From: a virus
Direction: 5' to 3' (one strand)
Virus record (IMG/VR): IMGVR_UViG_3300035665_003403
Location: 84,825 to 148,824 of that record
DNA length: 64,000 bases
Shown here: positions 50,306 to 58,609 of the stretch, in pieces
Layout: every line of letters begins with the position of its first letter
How positions within the stretch are numbered: the stretch's first letter is position 1
The notes under the pieces: model-generated
Database searches by the model: none
The model's input: only the letters and a program-made list of their open reading frames with translations
Told to the model about the DNA's origin: nothing
Program-made: the position numbers and the translations under genes

Positions 50306-51307
50306 ATGAAAAACAAAATAAAGGGTGGTAAAGCCGATAATCTTTCCGCTACATCAATAGCTAAAAAGTTTGGGGTTCCAGTTTCTAAGATAGAAAAGGA
50401 ATTAAAAACTGGTAAAAAGATTGAGATGGAACATACCAATGATTCATCCAAGGCTGAAGAAATAGCGTTAGACCATTTATCTGAAATTCCAGATTACTAT
50501 ACTAGATTAAATAAGATGGAGAAAGAAGGTGATAAAAAATGGAAGTTAAATGAAAATATCACATACACAAAACAACTGTTGCGTGAAAGACTGATGACAA
50601 AAGCTGATGATGATTTGTTGGAGATAAGTGATTTTGTTAACTTCGCTAAAGAATATTTAGGTATTACAGATGATATAAAAGTATTATTGGCATTCGAAAG
50701 AACACCAGATTTACAAACCACAGCTTATTATGATTTAAGTGGTATTATCAAAGTATATGTTAAAGATAGAGCTTGTATTGATATAATCCGCAGTTTGGGG
50801 CATGAATTAACGCATCACAAACAAAATTTGGATGGTAGACTCACTAATGTGGAGAAAGATGGTTCTGATGGCTCCGAAATCGAAAATGAGGCCAATGCTG
50901 TTGCTGGAAAACTTATAAGATTATGGGGTAAACAAAGACCTGAGATTTATGAGTCACTAAAAAGAAAATCAATTATAAAAGAAAACACTGAATTATTTTT
51001 CGAATCTGAAAAAGATAAAAGAATTAAATTATCAATATACGATGAAGATAAAAAATTGGGAACAATAGTCTTAGCTAGACCATTAAACCTAAATGATAAT
51101 GAAACTCTTGAGATTATTGATATCTACTTCAACAAGGGTACAATCCCAATGTTGGTTTGTAAAGAAGTTATTGTTGAGGTATTCAAATTGTTTCCAGATA
51201 CCTATAAATTATCTATTCACCCACCACAAGAATCAGTTGATTTTTGGATGAAAATGGGTGCCCATCAAGTTATGAACGGTCATTTAATGTTAATGCGAGG
51301 ACATTAA
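50306..51307 (+). CDS. DUF5661-zincin fusion with internal [L]xE sites (333 aa)
   Basis: Three parts. Residues 1-77 (GGKADNLSATSIAKKFGVPV, then EMEHTNDSSKAEEIALDHL and IPDYYTRLNKME) are the DUF5661 domain. Residues 81-94 contain two gp21-type sites, WKLNE then NITYTKQLLRE. Residues 95-215 are a zincin with the HELTHHKQ metal motif and a downstream ENEANAVA Glu, and the last 100 residues look GNAT-like. The LxE sites between DUF5661 and the peptidase resemble a capsid tag, suggesting the peptidase may be released by the head protease and injected. Confidence 0.65.
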   Translation: MKNKIKGGKADNLSATSIAKKFGVPVSKIEKELKTGKKIEMEHTNDSSKAEEIALDHLSEIPDYYTRLNKMEKEGDKKWKLNENITYTKQLLRERLMTKADDDLLEISDFVNFAKEYLGITDDIKVLLAFERTPDLQTTAYYDLSGIIKVYVKDRACIDIIRSLGHELTHHKQNLDGRLTNVEKDGSDGSEIENEANAVAGKLIRLWGKQRPEIYESLKRKSIIKENTELFFESEKDKRIKLSIYDEDKKLGTIVLARPLNLNDNETLEIIDIYFNKGTIPMLVCKEVIVEVFKLFPDTYKLSIHPPQESVDFWMKMGAHQVMNGHLMLMRGH

Positions 51308-51959
51308 TCTTGTTAACATAAGGGTGCTTATTAGGTTCACCACCTTTCTTAAGGTATTTCTGTAACCCACCAACTCCAGCATTATAAGCTATAAGAGTTT
51401 TTTCGATATCAAAATTATAATAAAAGGTATTGCTCATAATACCACCCCATAATGCTATATTATTTTTTTCGTTAGATAACCACTTTTTAGCTAGGTTTAA
51501 CCGTTCAGAGTAAGGAATACTATCATCAGTAAAGTTAATCGGTGTAACACCAAATTTAACCACTTTATTCCTAATCTTAGACGAGCTGGACAATACCCCA
51601 ACTGCGGTTGATGGTAGAATTTGACAAACTCCTATAGCACCACCACCGTTCAAAATATCCTTGCTTCTTTTATCGTAATGATTACCACCAGATTCAGTTA
51701 GAATTTGTGCAACGCACATAGTAATAACTTTCTCATTGGTATCCAAATTAAAATAAGATATAGCTTTAGTTATTTTATTTATTGTTGATGGGTTAATGTT
51801 TTTATCAAACTTTGTTGTCATGTTCCTGACTAGTTCATCAACACCAAGTATTGTCTCAATTTTACTCTCTAATCTATTTATTTTTGTTGAGAAAATAAAT
51901 GTAGTGGATAGCTGCATTAATAACAATAAAATAATCCCAATTTGTGTTTTATTTTTCAT
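51270..51959 (-). CDS. Lytic transglycosylase (SLT), membrane-anchored
   Basis: 229 residues from the chosen ATG at 51959 (a GTG 18 bases further upstream is less likely). An N-terminal hydrophobic segment (TQIGIILLLLMQLSTTFIF) is a signal anchor. The SLT core has catalytic Glu in ILTESGGNHYDKRS, then GAIGVCQILPSTA and LIAYNAGVGGLQKYLK. It cleaves peptidoglycan without hydrolysis, for lysis at the end of infection or localised wall opening. A TATATTTG host-type -7 box lies 17 bases upstream. The 3' end overlaps the convergent gene by 38 bases. Confidence 0.85.
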   Translation of the reverse strand: MKNKTQIGIILLLLMQLSTTFIFSTKINRLESKIETILGVDELVRNMTTKFDKNINPSTINKITKAISYFNLDTNEKVITMCVAQILTESGGNHYDKRSKDILNGGGAIGVCQILPSTAVGVLSSSSKIRNKVVKFGVTPINFTDDSIPYSERLNLAKKWLSNEKNNIALWGGIMSNTFYYNFDIEKTLIAYNAGVGGLQKYLKKGGEPNKHPYVNKINVLALTLNDRS

Positions 51960-51976
51960 TGTGTTATTTATTTCCA

Positions 51977-51984
51977 CAAATATA
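51977..51984 (-). promoter_or_regulatory. Host-type TAnnTTTG box (TATATTTG)
   Basis: Reverse-strand GTATATTTGTGG, 17 bases before the lytic transglycosylase start; the same 12-mer precedes the lipoprotein gene at 59805. It fits the Bacteroidota -7 consensus TAnnTTTG; a clear -33 TTTG is not seen at normal spacing. Confidence 0.4.
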
Positions 51985-52013
51985 CTAAATAAAATTCAAA
52001 TATTTTTAATAAA

Positions 52014-52712
52014 CTAATTAACACTTCTCCAAATATCACTCAATTTAGTGTATTTCGATACATCATTTACAACAAATTCATCACTACCACCATAATCACT
52101 ACCCCAAAATGATATTATATTTATACCTTTACTTTTAGCATAATACATTAATATTGGAATTAAAAAATCATTTTGTTTATTCATCGAATATTTTTTATAA
52201 TCATCACTAGAGTTAACAATAAAATCATACACAAAATTTATAATTTTTTTTTCAGAATAACCTAACCCATGCATTGCATCACTTAATTTATCCTCATTGA
52301 AATATGGGGAATAAATTTGTATTAATTTCTTTTTGAATAATCTTTCGTATTCATCATAATCAAAATATTTAGAAATTGAAGGAATTAATAATTTAGCAAA
52401 ATCTTCCCTTAATTTGTTAAATGTTGTATTATCAAAATACATCACCTTTTCATTTATTATAATCCCATCAACATAGTCACCATATTCTCTTGCGTGTCCT
52501 ATATAATCAGTCATAAACGAGTTATTAGTTAAATTATCACTTTCCGACATACCCCTATAAAGTATATTGTATGTCGATGTTAAAGAATCGCTTTTTGATA
52601 AAAAAGTATCATAATCATATTGTTTTGCCAAATCAACTAACTTAGAATAAGTATTTAATTTTCCATTTAAAGATTCTCTTAGTCTATTTGCTATAAATTT
52701 TCTTAATTCCAT
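52014..52712 (-). CDS. ADP-ribosyltransferase-like protein with capsid-targeting-type N-terminus
   Basis: 232 residues. MELRKFIANRLRE (1-13) ends L-R-E before Ser14, strikingly like the MELITELFDE tag of T4 Alt. ART features: ILYRGM with Arg53, SFMTDYIGHAREYGDY (Ser-x-Thr strand and Ala-x-x-Tyr helix, 65-80) and a late GGSDEFVV strand near residue 208 with the candidate catalytic Glu; a strict ExE is not present. I infer an injected effector that ADP-ribosylates host proteins. A terminator-like hairpin follows the upstream gene. Confidence 0.6.
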   Translation of the reverse strand: MELRKFIANRLRESLNGKLNTYSKLVDLAKQYDYDTFLSKSDSLTSTYNILYRGMSESDNLTNNSFMTDYIGHAREYGDYVDGIIINEKVMYFDNTTFNKLREDFAKLLIPSISKYFDYDEYERLFKKKLIQIYSPYFNEDKLSDAMHGLGYSEKKIINFVYDFIVNSSDDYKKYSMNKQNDFLIPILMYYAKSKGINIISFWGSDYGGSDEFVVNDVSKYTKLSDIWRSVN

Positions 52713-52723
52713 GTTGTTAAATA

Positions 52724-52768
52724 GTAAAAAAAAAATGATTAACCAGGTAATACCAGTTAATCATTTTA
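52724..52768 (-). terminator. Terminator-like hairpin
   Basis: AATGATTAAC / GTTAATCATT inverted repeat (about 10 bases, slightly imperfect towards the loop) with a run of ten T after it on the reverse strand. It lies just downstream of the 62-residue gene at 52791 and ahead of the ART-like gene, which must therefore have another promoter or be read through. Confidence 0.7.
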
Positions 52769-52790
52769 ACATTCTTAAAATCAGATTAAA

Positions 52791-52979
52791 TTACTTTTTG
52801 TTCTTTTTTTCTTCTAGTTCAATGATTCTACGTTCCAAAAGTGCTAATTTATCACCCTTGTTCGCTTGCTCATTTAACCATTCTTTCTTCTTTAAACCAA
52901 TTGATTTTTCAACTATTGAGTCGATTAAATCAACCAAAGCACTTTCTTTGATTTTAACTACTTTTTTTGTGTTTGACAT
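52791..52979 (-). CDS. Small coiled-coil protein with tag-like N-terminus (62 aa)
   Basis: Residues 7-24 (VVKIKESALVDLIDSIVE) resemble the K-I-x-E-x-x-L-x-x-L-I-x-x-I-x-E segment that opens several other proteins here, ending I-V-E before Lys. The C-terminal 25 residues form a charged coiled coil (LALLERRIIELEEKKNKK). It may be a packaged or capsid-interior peptide. Promoter-like motif 42 bases upstream. Confidence 0.55.
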   Translation of the reverse strand: MSNTKKVVKIKESALVDLIDSIVEKSIGLKKKEWLNEQANKGDKLALLERRIIELEEKKNKK

Positions 52980-53021
52980 GTCTTTTATTTTTATTAGCTA
53001 ATTATCTTATTAATAAATATA

Positions 53022-53029
53022 AGGCATAT
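53022..53029 (-). promoter_or_regulatory. TATTTATT promoter-like motif
   Basis: 42 bases before the coiled-coil gene at 52979. Confidence 0.4.
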
Positions 53030-53038
53030 CATCAAAAG

Positions 53039-53182
53039 TTAATCAACATCATAAATTTTTAACAAATCCCATTCTGATATTTGTTTCATAGCAGCAAAAA
53101 AGCTTATGGCCTCATCTAACGAATTTAATTTCTTAGATGAGATTACCTCACCATCCTTTGTTTTTAAATAGAATGTTTTCAT
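53039..53182 (-). CDS. Small conserved-looking phage protein (47 aa)
   Basis: MKTFYLKTKDGEVISSKKLN, then SLDEAISFFAAMKQIS and WDLLKIYDVD: a beta hairpin plus helix plus strand fold seen in short proteins of other Bacteroidota phages. It begins 15 bases after the stop of the YkuK-like gene, so the two are co-transcribed. Function unknown. Confidence 0.65.
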   Translation of the reverse strand: MKTFYLKTKDGEVISSKKLNSLDEAISFFAAMKQISEWDLLKIYDVD

Positions 53183-53197
53183 TTTTAATAGTTTTAA

Positions 53198-53707
53198 TTA
53201 ACATAATTTATCCGCTGAAGACATTGCTGCCAAGCTATTTGGTTTTACTTCAAAATCATAACCCATACCCAATATATAACCAACAGCTTGATTCATTGCT
53301 GAATTGCTACCTTCTTTTGGGTCTGGATTAATATCCGCATGTATTGACATCTTAAAACCATATTGGTCCATAACGTCAGATAGTTCATATGCTGCTTCAA
53401 TTGATTTAGTAACCTCAACCAACATTCTTTCATTAACATTTTCAGCTTTTGTTTTATAAAAGGATTGTTTACTTTTTCTATGAATTACCATAGCACCTCT
53501 ACCAACAATAACACCACCACCTAAATCCTCACAGGTGGTTATCATTATTACTGTGGCAAATTGATAAGTTTTCATACCACATTTAGCTGAATCAGTACCA
53601 ACAGCCACTTTTAAAAAGTAACCCTTATCCATTTCCTCATCAAATAACTTTGATAAGTATTCATTTATAGGTTCTTTAATTTCTTTATCATTTCTATACC
53701 AATTCAT
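53198..53707 (-). CDS. YkuK/DUF458-type RNase H-like protein
   Basis: 169 residues. VAVGTDSAKCG near residue 36 supplies the first acidic residue, YQFATVIMITT the strand, MLVEVTKSIEAAYEL the central helix, IHADINPDPKEGSNS the second acidic site and VGYILGMGYDFEVKPNSLAA, then SSADK, the C-terminal motif. The family has an RNase H fold; its cellular substrate is not established. It would be a cytoplasmic nuclease or nucleic-acid-binding protein. Confidence 0.75.
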   Translation of the reverse strand: MNWYRNDKEIKEPINEYLSKLFDEEMDKGYFLKVAVGTDSAKCGMKTYQFATVIMITTCEDLGGGVIVGRGAMVIHRKSKQSFYKTKAENVNERMLVEVTKSIEAAYELSDVMDQYGFKMSIHADINPDPKEGSNSAMNQAVGYILGMGYDFEVKPNSLAAMSSADKLC

Positions 53708-53718
53708 ATTTTATTGTT

Positions 53719-55230
53719 TTAGATTATTTTTAAATTAACATTTGGTAGTTTATTTTTCAATTCATTAATTAAATTTTGTGGTGTATTATCAGATAAAATT
53801 AAATTTTCCAATGAACCACCGTTTGATTTATCTAATAAATGTATATCACTAGGCATTGAAGTTATCTTATTATTATATAAATTCAAAAAAAATAATTTTT
53901 TAAGTTTACCAATACCATCTGGAAGTTCACTAATCTTATTTTCAACAAGAGAAATTAATTCCAACTCATCACATTCATATAATTTTTTACTTATTTTATT
54001 GATGCTATTTTTTATACAAACTAATTGTTGAATGTTTTTGAATCTAGAAATATTATCTGGTATTGATGATAAAGGTATATTATCATCTAATAAAAGTAAT
54101 TCTGTGGAATCTGTATTTAAAGTTTCGAAAAATAAATCAGCTCTACCAAATTTAACTAAGTATTTTAAATAGTTGTTATTTGATGGACTTTTCGAATTAT
54201 GTAATTTAGCCAACCCAATTAAGGTGTTCTCAAAAAATAACCTTAAATTGGTATTATCAGTCAATACCGTTTTATAAAAATCAACACTAACGTTATCTTT
54301 ATTATGTAATTGATTAGTTTCGAAGTGTAATTGATATAACTCATTTGAGTTAATCTCATTTAAATAATCATATGAAACTACAATAAATAATTTACTAGAT
54401 GTGTTGTTTGATAACCTATTATTTTCAGTATAGGTATTAAAATTACTATTCCCAGGTTTAGCTGTACACCAATCAACATGACCAAAAAATATAACACTAG
54501 CATTAATGGTTAAAGGTACATATACAACCCATTTCCCATCATCAAATAAAATTTCAGCATCACCTTTTAACGCAAATGATTCCATTTGTAATTGTAATTT
54601 ATTTTTACTCTTAACAACAAATGGTAAAACAGCTATAAATAATTCACTCAAAGATTTATATTGATTGATATCACTAGGGTGTTTTATATGCTTAAGTTTT
54701 GGGTCTTTTTTAACTAATTCAGAAAACCTATCTTTGTATTTATTTTGTTCAAATAGTTTTAAATTATCACTAACGAAAATAACATCTTCTTCGATAAACC
54801 TAAAAGCTTCTTCATAAGTATGCTCTTTAGACTCATCTGGTTTAGAATGTCTATTATTAGGCTTAATAATATTAATATATAACCCAGTTAACCACTGAAC
54901 AAATTCTTTATTTTGAGTTGGGTCAGATGATACGATAATTTTAAATATCTCTAATGGAATACCATATTTAGTTTTGCCGTTATCGGTATACTTAATAGCG
55001 TATATTTTGTTATCTTCCTCACCAATATCCTTTTTACCTAAAAAATCACCAAACGAAATATCAACCATATCACCATAATGAAATGAATTTACTGTAAGTT
55101 TAAACTTAAAAGGTTTCCATCTTCCACAACACAGTTCTTCAACATCATTATAAAGTACTTTATAATCCAAAGATTCATCGTAAACATTAAATTTTTCTGC
55201 AATATATGCGATTCTATCCTCAACAGCCAT
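53719..55230 (-). CDS. Leucine-rich-repeat protein (503 aa)
   Basis: Start chosen at the ATG (MAVEDRIAYIAEKFNVY), not the upstream TTG. The N-terminal 350 residues include KWVVYVPLTINASVIFFGHV, then DWCTAKPGNSNFNTY and YQLHFETNQLHNKDN, a domain I have seen in other phage proteins but cannot name. The last 140 residues hold about five leucine-rich repeats of roughly 23 residues (for example LELISLVENKISELPDGIGKL). No signal peptide. LRRs suggest protein binding, unusual for a phage. Confidence 0.6.
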   Translation of the reverse strand: MAVEDRIAYIAEKFNVYDESLDYKVLYNDVEELCCGRWKPFKFKLTVNSFHYGDMVDISFGDFLGKKDIGEEDNKIYAIKYTDNGKTKYGIPLEIFKIIVSSDPTQNKEFVQWLTGLYINIIKPNNRHSKPDESKEHTYEEAFRFIEEDVIFVSDNLKLFEQNKYKDRFSELVKKDPKLKHIKHPSDINQYKSLSELFIAVLPFVVKSKNKLQLQMESFALKGDAEILFDDGKWVVYVPLTINASVIFFGHVDWCTAKPGNSNFNTYTENNRLSNNTSSKLFIVVSYDYLNEINSNELYQLHFETNQLHNKDNVSVDFYKTVLTDNTNLRLFFENTLIGLAKLHNSKSPSNNNYLKYLVKFGRADLFFETLNTDSTELLLLDDNIPLSSIPDNISRFKNIQQLVCIKNSINKISKKLYECDELELISLVENKISELPDGIGKLKKLFFLNLYNNKITSMPSDIHLLDKSNGGSLENLILSDNTPQNLINELKNKLPNVNLKII

Positions 55231-55307
55231 AGTGTAATTTTTGTACAAATGTACTAATTATTTTAAAGAAAAAACACATTTTATTTAAATTTTCTAATTT
55301 TTCTATA

Positions 55308-55315
55308 TATTTATA
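55308..55315 (+). promoter_or_regulatory. TATTTATA motif before tnpB
   Basis: 4 bases before the chosen tnpB ATG at 55320. The spacing matches the leaderless-type group seen for phage genes. Confidence 0.45.
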
Positions 55316-55319
55316 TATG

Positions 55320-56471
55320 ATGCTAAAGACTTTTAAATATAAACTTAACCCTAATAAGGAACAAATTGTTCTTATTAATAAGCATATTGGTGCTTGTAGA
55401 TTTATTTATAATTTGGCTTTGGAAACAAAGCAAATGGCTTATACTGGAAACAAAACAAATATATCTTGTTTTGAGTTACATTCACAATTAACTGATTTGA
55501 AAGGTGAACTACCTTGGTTAAAAGAACTTAATTCACAATCATTACAACAAGCGATTACTAACTTAGATAAAGGATATACGGCTTTTTTTAAAGGTCAAAA
55601 TTCATTTCCAAAATTCAAAAAGAAATCAAACTGTGGTAGCTTTAATATACCACAAAGGGTTGTGGTGGAAAATGGTAAACTTTTTATACCTAAATTCACA
55701 AAGAAAAATGGTATAGATATCATATTACATAGACCACTTAAGGGTGAAATAAGACAAGCCACAATAAGTAGAACATCCACTGGTAAATACTTTGTAAGTA
55801 TTCTTTGTGAGACTGGTGAACAAAACAAATCTAAACCTAAAGTAAAAGAAGAAACAACAATTGGTATAGATTTAGGACTTAAGACATTTATTGTTTCATC
55901 TGATGGGAAAGAGTATGATAACCCTAAATTTTTTCGAAAAGCACAATCCAAACTAAAATACATACAAAGTAAATATTCAAAACATAAAGGAAAGAGAACT
56001 AAACATAAGTTAGTAAAATTACATGAAAAAGTAGCCAACCAACGAAAAGACTTTTTAAATAAAGTTTCTACTGAATTGATAAGAGATAACCAATCTATCG
56101 CAATAGAAACATTACAAGTATCTAATATCTTAAAAAATCACAAATTAGCCCAAGCAATACAAGATGCTGGTTGGGGTATGTTTATAACCATGTTGGAATA
56201 CAAAGCAGAATGGTATGGAACAAATATACTTAAAATTGGTACATTTGAACCATCAAGCAAGACTTGTTCATGTTGTGGAAAAATTAATAAAGAACTGACT
56301 CTATCAGATAGAGAATGGACTTGTGTTAAATGTAATACAAAGCATGATAGAGATATCAACGCTGCCATTAATATAAAGAATTTCAGTTTAAGAAATATCT
56401 TGTCAGGAACTGACAGGAAAAATCATGACGAACTACCCACGTTAGTGGGAGTGTTGACTCATGAAGCCTAA
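55320..56471 (+). CDS. tnpB: TnpB (IS200/IS605-type RNA-guided nuclease)
   Basis: 383 residues from the second ATG (MLKTFKYKLNPNKEQ), the canonical TnpB start; the first ATG at 55317 abuts the motif. Residue numbers below count from that first ATG. RuvC-I GIDLGLKTF (Asp185), RuvC-II IAIETLQV (Glu264), a zinc finger C317-x2-C320 with C336-x2-C339, and RuvC-III HDRDINAA (Asp346) are all intact, so it can be an active RNA-guided nuclease. No TnpA transposase gene is present nearby, and the transposon right-end structure directly follows, overlapping the 3' end of the gene. Confidence 0.92.
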   Translation: MLKTFKYKLNPNKEQIVLINKHIGACRFIYNLALETKQMAYTGNKTNISCFELHSQLTDLKGELPWLKELNSQSLQQAITNLDKGYTAFFKGQNSFPKFKKKSNCGSFNIPQRVVVENGKLFIPKFTKKNGIDIILHRPLKGEIRQATISRTSTGKYFVSILCETGEQNKSKPKVKEETTIGIDLGLKTFIVSSDGKEYDNPKFFRKAQSKLKYIQSKYSKHKGKRTKHKLVKLHEKVANQRKDFLNKVSTELIRDNQSIAIETLQVSNILKNHKLAQAIQDAGWGMFITMLEYKAEWYGTNILKIGTFEPSSKTCSCCGKINKELTLSDREWTCVKCNTKHDRDINAAINIKNFSLRNILSGTDRKNHDELPTLVGVLTHEA

Positions 56472-56502
56472 CTCATTGCCTTTGGCGATGGTGGGTAGTT
56501 CA
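56300..56502 (+). ncRNA. Putative TnpB guide (omega) RNA scaffold
   Basis: By analogy with IS605 elements the omega RNA overlaps the tnpB 3' end and finishes at the right end. Visible structure: TGTCAG-GAA-CTGACA hairpin (56401-56415); an 11-base perfect inverted repeat GAACTACCCAC (56430-56440) / GTGGGTAGTTC (56491-56501); inside it CATTGCC-TTT-GGCGATG (56474-56490). The guide would begin at about 56503, at the neighbouring gene's stop codon. The 5' boundary is only approximate. Confidence 0.55.
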
Positions 56503-56835
56503 CTAAAAAAAACGGTCATAAAAATCTTCTTCTATAAATTCTTTTAAACGATTGTTAAAAAGTGTTAAAAAATGACTTACATCATCTCTATTTGTTATAT
56601 CCAATAATACATGATTAATATCCTCCCCATCAGTTATCCTATATTTTAATTCAGTAAAATAATTACCCAAACCAAGGGTCAATAATTCTTCAATAATGAT
56701 ATTATAAACTTCCCACCTATCTTTTTTTTCTTCACTGACGTTCTGTAACATATCTTTTATTAGTTTTATATAATGCCTATCAAGTGTTTTAGTTCTACCT
56801 GGGCCTGATTTAAAAACAAAATTATAAGTTTCCAC
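56503..56835 (-). CDS. Hypothetical protein next to the TnpB element (110 aa)
   Basis: GTG start; no in-frame ATG. A helical, charged protein with SGPGRTKTLDRHYIKLIKDM near the N-terminus and a final FNNRLKEFIEEDFYDRFF. Its stop codon lies immediately at the IS right end, so the element inserted at or just past the end of this gene and may have replaced its original 3' sequence. Unknown function. Promoter-like motif 29 bases upstream. Confidence 0.55.
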   Translation of the reverse strand: METYNFVFKSGPGRTKTLDRHYIKLIKDMLQNVSEEKKDRWEVYNIIIEELLTLGLGNYFTELKYRITDGEDINHVLLDITNRDDVSHFLTLFNNRLKEFIEEDFYDRFF

Positions 56836-56864
56836 ATCATATCTATTATCTTACGTTATTTTAT

Positions 56865-56872
56865 AATAAATA
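56865..56872 (-). promoter_or_regulatory. TATTTATT promoter-like motif
   Basis: 29 bases before the GTG start at 56835, immediately after the upstream gene's stop. Confidence 0.35.
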
Positions 56873-57922
56873 TCAAGTCATACATATAGATTGTATAGCT
56901 TTTATAACATCATTTACACTAGTTTGATTGTCAGGTGAGTAATTTACACTAGATAAATTATTCGCATTTAGTCTAGTCACATTGGTTGTAAATTCATGCC
57001 AATTAGGTGTTACATCACTAATCAATACCACATGTGTATCAAGACTCCAAGCTAACCAAGATAAACCACTACTAACACCAATATGAAACTTAGCATCCCT
57101 TAATAATAAAGCCCTATTCTCTAATGACTTATCACCACACATATTAATCACATTATTTAGTTGAGTTGGTTCCTTTGATATTGTCACCACTTTTAAACCA
57201 ATTAAATTTAAATAATCCACAATTTTTTGCCATTCAGATAGTTGACCCCATTGTTTTATTGGTGAACTAGCAAATTCAGAAATTGTAACATAATCATATT
57301 CTAATAATCTATTAATGTGTGAGAATTGAGGTTTAAGATTAACCTTAAGTTCACGCTTATCCAAACCTAATATTGAATAACCAAAAGCCTGTAAAGGATA
57401 ATACTTGGCATTTATTTGACAATAATATGGATTATCATCGTAGGTCGCACCAATATAATATTGACCAGAAATATTATCAATAAAGGTATTTGGCTTTACA
57501 AATAATATATTAGGATAAACCTTAATAAATAAATCATTAAAAAAAGTTGAACAAATCAAAGTACATTTATGTTTCAATCTGAATTCCTCAACATATGGAA
57601 TCCATGCTAAGGTATCCCCTAAAGCAACACTATCTATTTTTATAAAGAAAACTCCATTTGCTGTGTGATATTTAAAATCATTAATGTAAACCATAACACC
57701 TCTTGAATCATAAATTCTCACAATCCATTCAATATACCATTGAGGTAAGTTAGGTATTAATGTCTCATTAGTTTTACATTTATAATTTTCATTGTAAACC
57801 ATATCCCTGCTTTGTATATTCACAATATACTCATCAATGGTTTTACCAAATATTCTAACCCTAGGCGCATTACCAACTGTGGGTAACGTAGTTACATAAT
57901 CAACCTCAAATTTATTTTCCAT
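56873..57922 (-). CDS. O-heptosyltransferase-like glycosyltransferase (GT9-type)
   Basis: 349 residues. FIKIDSVALGDTLAWIPYVE near residue 90 and the C-terminal FHIGVSSGLSWLAWSLDTHV, then ISDVTPNWHEF, match the autotransporter strand-loop-strand O-heptosyltransferase family, which modifies Ser/Thr of surface proteins. The N-terminal 75 residues are an additional beta domain. Together with the sugar island it adds protein glycosylation to the possible activities. It directly precedes the tagged 111-residue gene's 3' end by 1 base. Confidence 0.75.
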   Translation of the reverse strand: MENKFEVDYVTTLPTVGNAPRVRIFGKTIDEYIVNIQSRDMVYNENYKCKTNETLIPNLPQWYIEWIVRIYDSRGVMVYINDFKYHTANGVFFIKIDSVALGDTLAWIPYVEEFRLKHKCTLICSTFFNDLFIKVYPNILFVKPNTFIDNISGQYYIGATYDDNPYYCQINAKYYPLQAFGYSILGLDKRELKVNLKPQFSHINRLLEYDYVTISEFASSPIKQWGQLSEWQKIVDYLNLIGLKVVTISKEPTQLNNVINMCGDKSLENRALLLRDAKFHIGVSSGLSWLAWSLDTHVVLISDVTPNWHEFTTNVTRLNANNLSSVNYSPDNQTSVNDVIKAIQSICMT

Positions 57923-58258
57923 TTATGTCAATGAGACATTCCTAGTTAACATATCGTTTTTAATATCGCCATTAATCCAATCAATAATGACCTGTTTAAT
58001 GAAGTCTTTGTTTAACTTAAATTTATAAACCAAATACTCATATAACGCTTTTGGTGTTATCATTTCCCCATCAATCTTAACTTTAAGCATTGGTGATTCA
58101 AAATATTCACCACCATGTCTAACTAAACTCATCGTTGGTTCATAACTCTTATCCAAAAATTCTTTTAGTTGCTTGATTATAAAAGTTTGTGATTTACTTT
58201 CCAATAAAGTATTATTTAAATTCTCATACTGAGCTTCAGTAATCTTAATTCTAACCAT
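57923..58258 (-). CDS. Small protein with tag-like N-terminus (111 aa)
   Basis: MVRIKITEAQYENLNNTLLE ends L-L-E (18-20) before Ser and resembles the N-terminus at 60223 (MRKLIITEEQLNNL). The rest reads like a small mixed fold with GGEYFESPMLKVKIDGEMIT and ALYEYLVYKFKL. It overlaps thioredoxin upstream by 1 base. A candidate packaged protein; function unknown. Confidence 0.55.
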   Translation of the reverse strand: MVRIKITEAQYENLNNTLLESKSQTFIIKQLKEFLDKSYEPTMSLVRHGGEYFESPMLKVKIDGEMITPKALYEYLVYKFKLNKDFIKQVIIDWINGDIKNDMLTRNVSLT

Positions 58259-58569
58259 TATTTCAAATTATCAATTATGTCAATTAGTTGTGATTTACTT
58301 ATAAACCCATTTTTCCTCAATACCTCAATACCTTTGTTGTAAAAAATAGTTGTTGGAACACTTCTAATTCCCTTCTTAACACTAATTTCAGCCTCTTCAT
58401 CAACGTTTACACCACCAATAGCTATATCAACCATTTCATTAGATAACTCAGCTAATATAGGAGTTAATTGTTTACAAGGGCCACACCATTCTGCTTTAAA
58501 GGTAATTAATGTTACCGAATTATTATTTACTACATCATAGTAATTATTTTTTGTTATCTCTTTAATCAT
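58258..58569 (-). CDS. Thioredoxin
   Basis: 103 residues with the WCGPCKQ active site near residue 30, cis-Pro motif VPTTIF and the usual fold length. It supplies reducing power, for example for ribonucleotide reductase, or assists a polymerase as in some phages. Followed by a promoter-like motif upstream and coupled to the tagged gene downstream. Confidence 0.92.
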   Translation of the reverse strand: MIKEITKNNYYDVVNNNSVTLITFKAEWCGPCKQLTPILAELSNEMVDIAIGGVNVDEEAEISVKKGIRSVPTTIFYNKGIEVLRKNGFISKSQLIDIIDNLK

Positions 58570-58589
58570 CAGTTTATTATTATTATACT

Positions 58590-58597
58590 TATAAATA
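58590..58597 (-). promoter_or_regulatory. TATTTATA promoter-like motif
   Basis: 20 bases before the thioredoxin start; on the other strand it reads TATAAATA, 12 bases before the + gene at 58610. Confidence 0.4.
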
Positions 58598-58609
58598 TTA
58601 AATATTAAT

